Assembly (NCBI GenBank): GCA_030706735.1
Contig: JAUZNZ010000016.1
Coordinates: 46,229 to 110,228 of the forward strand
DNA from: Bacteroidota bacterium
GTDB taxonomy: Bacteria; Bacteroidota; Bacteroidia; Chitinophagales; Chitinophagaceae
Direction: 5' to 3'
Length of the DNA: 64,000 nucleotides
Position 1 is the stretch's first letter, and every line of letters begins with the position of its first letter. The position numbers and the translations under genes are program-made. Below, one piece after another: positions 61,843 through 64,000 of this stretch. The notes beneath the pieces were generated by a model. The model had not been told where the DNA came from. It ran no database searches and saw nothing but the letters and a program-made list of their open reading frames with translations.

Positions 61843-64000
61843 TTAGAAGGTAATTCTTAAAATGCCCCCGAAACTCATAGCCAGCGGTGTTCCGGCATAT
61901 TCGCCGAAAGTGCCCGCGATGTCATTGCTCACGTTTGTTGCCTCGGGATCGACATACTGGTTGGCCTTCGGTGTCCATACCAGGATATTCCGCGCATATA
62001 TGCCAACACTGGCGGCCGAAGAATGGATATGGCTTGTCCAGGCATGCGGGAGATTATAGGACAAGGTCAGGTCCCGCATTTTGAGAAAGGACTTGTCGAA
62101 AATATTGAAGCCCCATCCGCTTCCATGGTTGAAGGACGGATAGTAATAGCCATAGGTATAGTCGGTCTGGCCATGTCCCACACCGCCAAGCGCCTGCGAG
62201 CCGGGACCGACAAAGGTCTTGTTCTCCGTATACGTCGTTTTCCCGCTTCCATCCGTCTGGGCATTCACCGAATTGGGGATCACGAAGGGCCTGCGATCAT
62301 TATAGGTGGTGGCAATGCCGTTCCCGTCGAAGAGCACCTGGTTGGCCGACTGGCTGTACATCACGCCGCCAAAGCGGAAGTCGAAGCTAAAGCCGAGGCT
62401 GAAGTTCTGCATGATGGTGAACGTATTGGTCCATCCCATGGTATAGTCGTAGTCGCCGCTGCCGAAATAGCCGAGCGTGAATCCATCTTTATCTACCGTG
62501 CCGTTGACAACCGGGAAACCGGTATTGGGATCCACGACGATCTTGCCATCGGGGGTCAGTTGAGGCACCGGCGCATAGATCGACGAGGAGGTCTTGCCGA
62601 CGACCGCGAACAGGGTCGGGCCGCCGCCGATCCCATAGATCAGGGTGTTATTGAGCCCCGTGCTCAGCGAGTTTACTTTATTCCAGTTGCGCGCGAAGGT
62701 ATAGGTGAAGGACCAGCTCAGGTTATGCGATTCGATCGGCCGGGCATTCAGGGTGACTTCCACCCCCTTGTCCGTCACGACTCCCAGGTTCTGGACCACG
62801 TTGGTATACCCGGTAGACGGCGCGACGGGGATAGCGAAGATCTGGCCCTTGGTCTTTTTATCATATACGGTCAGGTCCAGGCCGATACGGTCGCGTAGGA
62901 AACGGACTTCGGCGCCCGCTTCGACCTCATCCGTCAGGATGGGCTTCAGGGACAGGTTGCCGACGACCGGGTTCACGCTAAACCCGCTGACGCCGTTGAA
63001 TGGGGTATTCAACGTGCCGAAAGGCAAGGTGATATTGCCCACCGCCAGGGAGGGATTTACCTGGTAGGGCGCCGGATCGGAGCCCGTCCGGCCATAGGCC
63101 GCATGGAATTTCAGGTAAGAGACCGTCGTCCGGTTATTGAAATTCTCGGAAGCGACCCAGGAAACGTTCGCGCCCGGGTAGAAGAGAGAATTCGAATTGA
63201 TGGGCAGGGTCGAAGACCAGTCATTGCGGATATTGCCCGTCAGATACAATTGGTTCTTATACCCGATAGTGGCCTGGCCATAGACGCCGATCCTTCTGCG
63301 AAGCGAACTGGCATCGGTGGTCAGGGGGGGTAAGCTCGTATTCGAAAGATTGTAGAAACCGGGGATCGTGAGGTTGGTGATCCCCGTCAGCTCAGACTGG
63401 CTCTTGCTTTGATAATAGTTGCCGCCGCCCAGGGCCTCCAGGGTAAGATCATTGCCGAAGTCCTGGTTGTATTTCAGGATCAGATCCCCGTTGATAATGG
63501 AGAAGTTATCCGTACCCTGTGATACCGATCCGACGTCCGGCGTACGGGGCGCGCCTTCCACGTTATTGCCCGCGGCCCAGGAGCCCGGAGTCGGGAAAGC
63601 CTTCTGTTTCCAGGTCTTGGTACGAGAATTCGTGAAATCTCCCCCGAGCCGGAATTCCGTGCTGAAATGGGTAGAGAATTTATAGCTCGCGTTGACATTC
63701 CCGAAGAACCGGTCGGAGGCTTGCGTATTCCCGTTCTCGAATACCGTAAAATACGGGTTTTCGGCATAGGGGCTGAAATAACCGTCGGTATTGAAGAACT
63801 TGTTCTTGTAGTCGCGGAAATCCTTGATCGGTACGTCGACCGGGATCTGCAGGAGGGACTGGAAGAGTCCTCCTCCGTCCGCTCCGGGTTGCCCGGTGCT
63901 TGGCGCATCGACCTTCCGGTTGATATAATTGAATGACGTATTGATGCTGAACTTGTCGAATGTGCTGTTCGTCCGCAGGGCGAACGTATTTCGCTGCAGC
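61843..64000 (-). CDS. SusC/RagA TonB-linked outer-membrane transporter, C-terminal part
   Basis: The frame is open from the stop at 61843 to the window end, 719 codons. The visible part is the beta barrel: alternating aromatic strands such as YGQATIGYKNQLYLTGNIRNDW, SYLKFHAAYGRTGSDPAPY, EVEAGAEVRFLRDRIGLDLTVYD, and the closing RDLTLSYNLPHAWTSHIHSS ... VGIYARNILVWTPK ... FGGILRITF. The last residue is Phe, as usual for outer-membrane barrels. Signal peptide, carboxypeptidase-like domain, TonB box and plug lie outside the window. It is the first gene seen of the uptake operon. Confidence 0.93.
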   Translation of the reverse strand, partial: LQRNTFALRTNSTFDKFSINTSFNYINRKVDAPSTGQPGADGGGLFQSLLQIPVDVPIKDFRDYKNKFFNTDGYFSPYAENPYFTVFENGNTQASDRFFGNVNASYKFSTHFSTEFRLGGDFTNSRTKTWKQKAFPTPGSWAAGNNVEGAPRTPDVGSVSQGTDNFSIINGDLILKYNQDFGNDLTLEALGGGNYYQSKSQSELTGITNLTIPGFYNLSNTSLPPLTTDASSLRRRIGVYGQATIGYKNQLYLTGNIRNDWSSTLPINSNSLFYPGANVSWVASENFNNRTTVSYLKFHAAYGRTGSDPAPYQVNPSLAVGNITLPFGTLNTPFNGVSGFSVNPVVGNLSLKPILTDEVEAGAEVRFLRDRIGLDLTVYDKKTKGQIFAIPVAPSTGYTNVVQNLGVVTDKGVEVTLNARPIESHNLSWSFTYTFARNWNKVNSLSTGLNNTLIYGIGGGPTLFAVVGKTSSSIYAPVPQLTPDGKIVVDPNTGFPVVNGTVDKDGFTLGYFGSGDYDYTMGWTNTFTIMQNFSLGFSFDFRFGGVMYSQSANQVLFDGNGIATTYNDRRPFVIPNSVNAQTDGSGKTTYTENKTFVGPGSQALGGVGHGQTDYTYGYYYPSFNHGSGWGFNIFDKSFLKMRDLTLSYNLPHAWTSHIHSSAASVGIYARNILVWTPKANQYVDPEATNVSNDIAGTFGEYAGTPLAMSFGGILRITF

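Overview
The window is about 64 kb of gene-dense, moderately GC-rich chromosome from a member of the Bacteroidota. A Chitinophagaceae-like organism fits best, but the genus cannot be fixed from sequence alone. The evidence is a SusC/SusD-type operon, PKD adhesin-like and lipoprotein genes, many two-FtsX-domain ABC permeases ending in an NP-x-x-SLR tail, eukaryote-type citrate synthase, direct-sulfhydrylation methionine genes, and promoters of the Bacteroidota type (TTTG, about 20 bp, TAnnTTTG). No tRNA, rRNA, CRISPR array or insertion sequence was recognised.

Layout. 1-1806: 5' part of a multi-PKD secreted protein. 1.9-9.8 kb: a lipoprotein, an M32 carboxypeptidase, an MG2/TonB-plug hybrid protein, and a Nif3-like / zinc-ribbon / TPR run. 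9.9-31.5 kb: mostly housekeeping genes (recN, fabI, SemiSWEET, two ABC ATPases, cobalamin adenosyltransferase, gatC, trpS, deoxynucleoside kinase, pckA, pepP, pssA, purS, rsmI, M1 peptidase, LuxR-type regulator, rsmG, GT2, tgt, LptF/G permease, citrate synthase). 31.6-36.8 kb: an orphan FtsX permease beside metZ, osmC and metX.

36.8-56.6 kb holds the most distinctive system, a tripartite exporter cluster. Read on the minus strand it runs HlyD-type adaptor, a small Cys-containing secreted peptide, an ABC ATPase, five consecutive paralogous FtsX/MacB permeases, a second ABC ATPase and a TolC-type outer-membrane channel. Divergent from it are an NtrC-type sigma-54 activator and its histidine kinase. 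Two nearly identical control regions lie in the cluster, one before the adaptor gene and one before the second ATPase/TolC pair. Each has a tandem pair of 16-bp sites at 22-bp spacing, then 53-54 bp further on a shared TGGCATG-type element about 40 bp from the start codon. This suggests two co-regulated transcription units under one enhancer-binding protein.

56.6-58.5 kb: a LytS/LytTR two-component pair. 58.5-59.1 kb: a non-coding stretch with a candidate small RNA, direct repeats and the terminator of the next operon. 59.1-64 kb: a SusC (cut by the window end), SusD, DUF5012-like lipoprotein and lipid-binding-like lipoprotein operon for uptake of an unidentified substrate.
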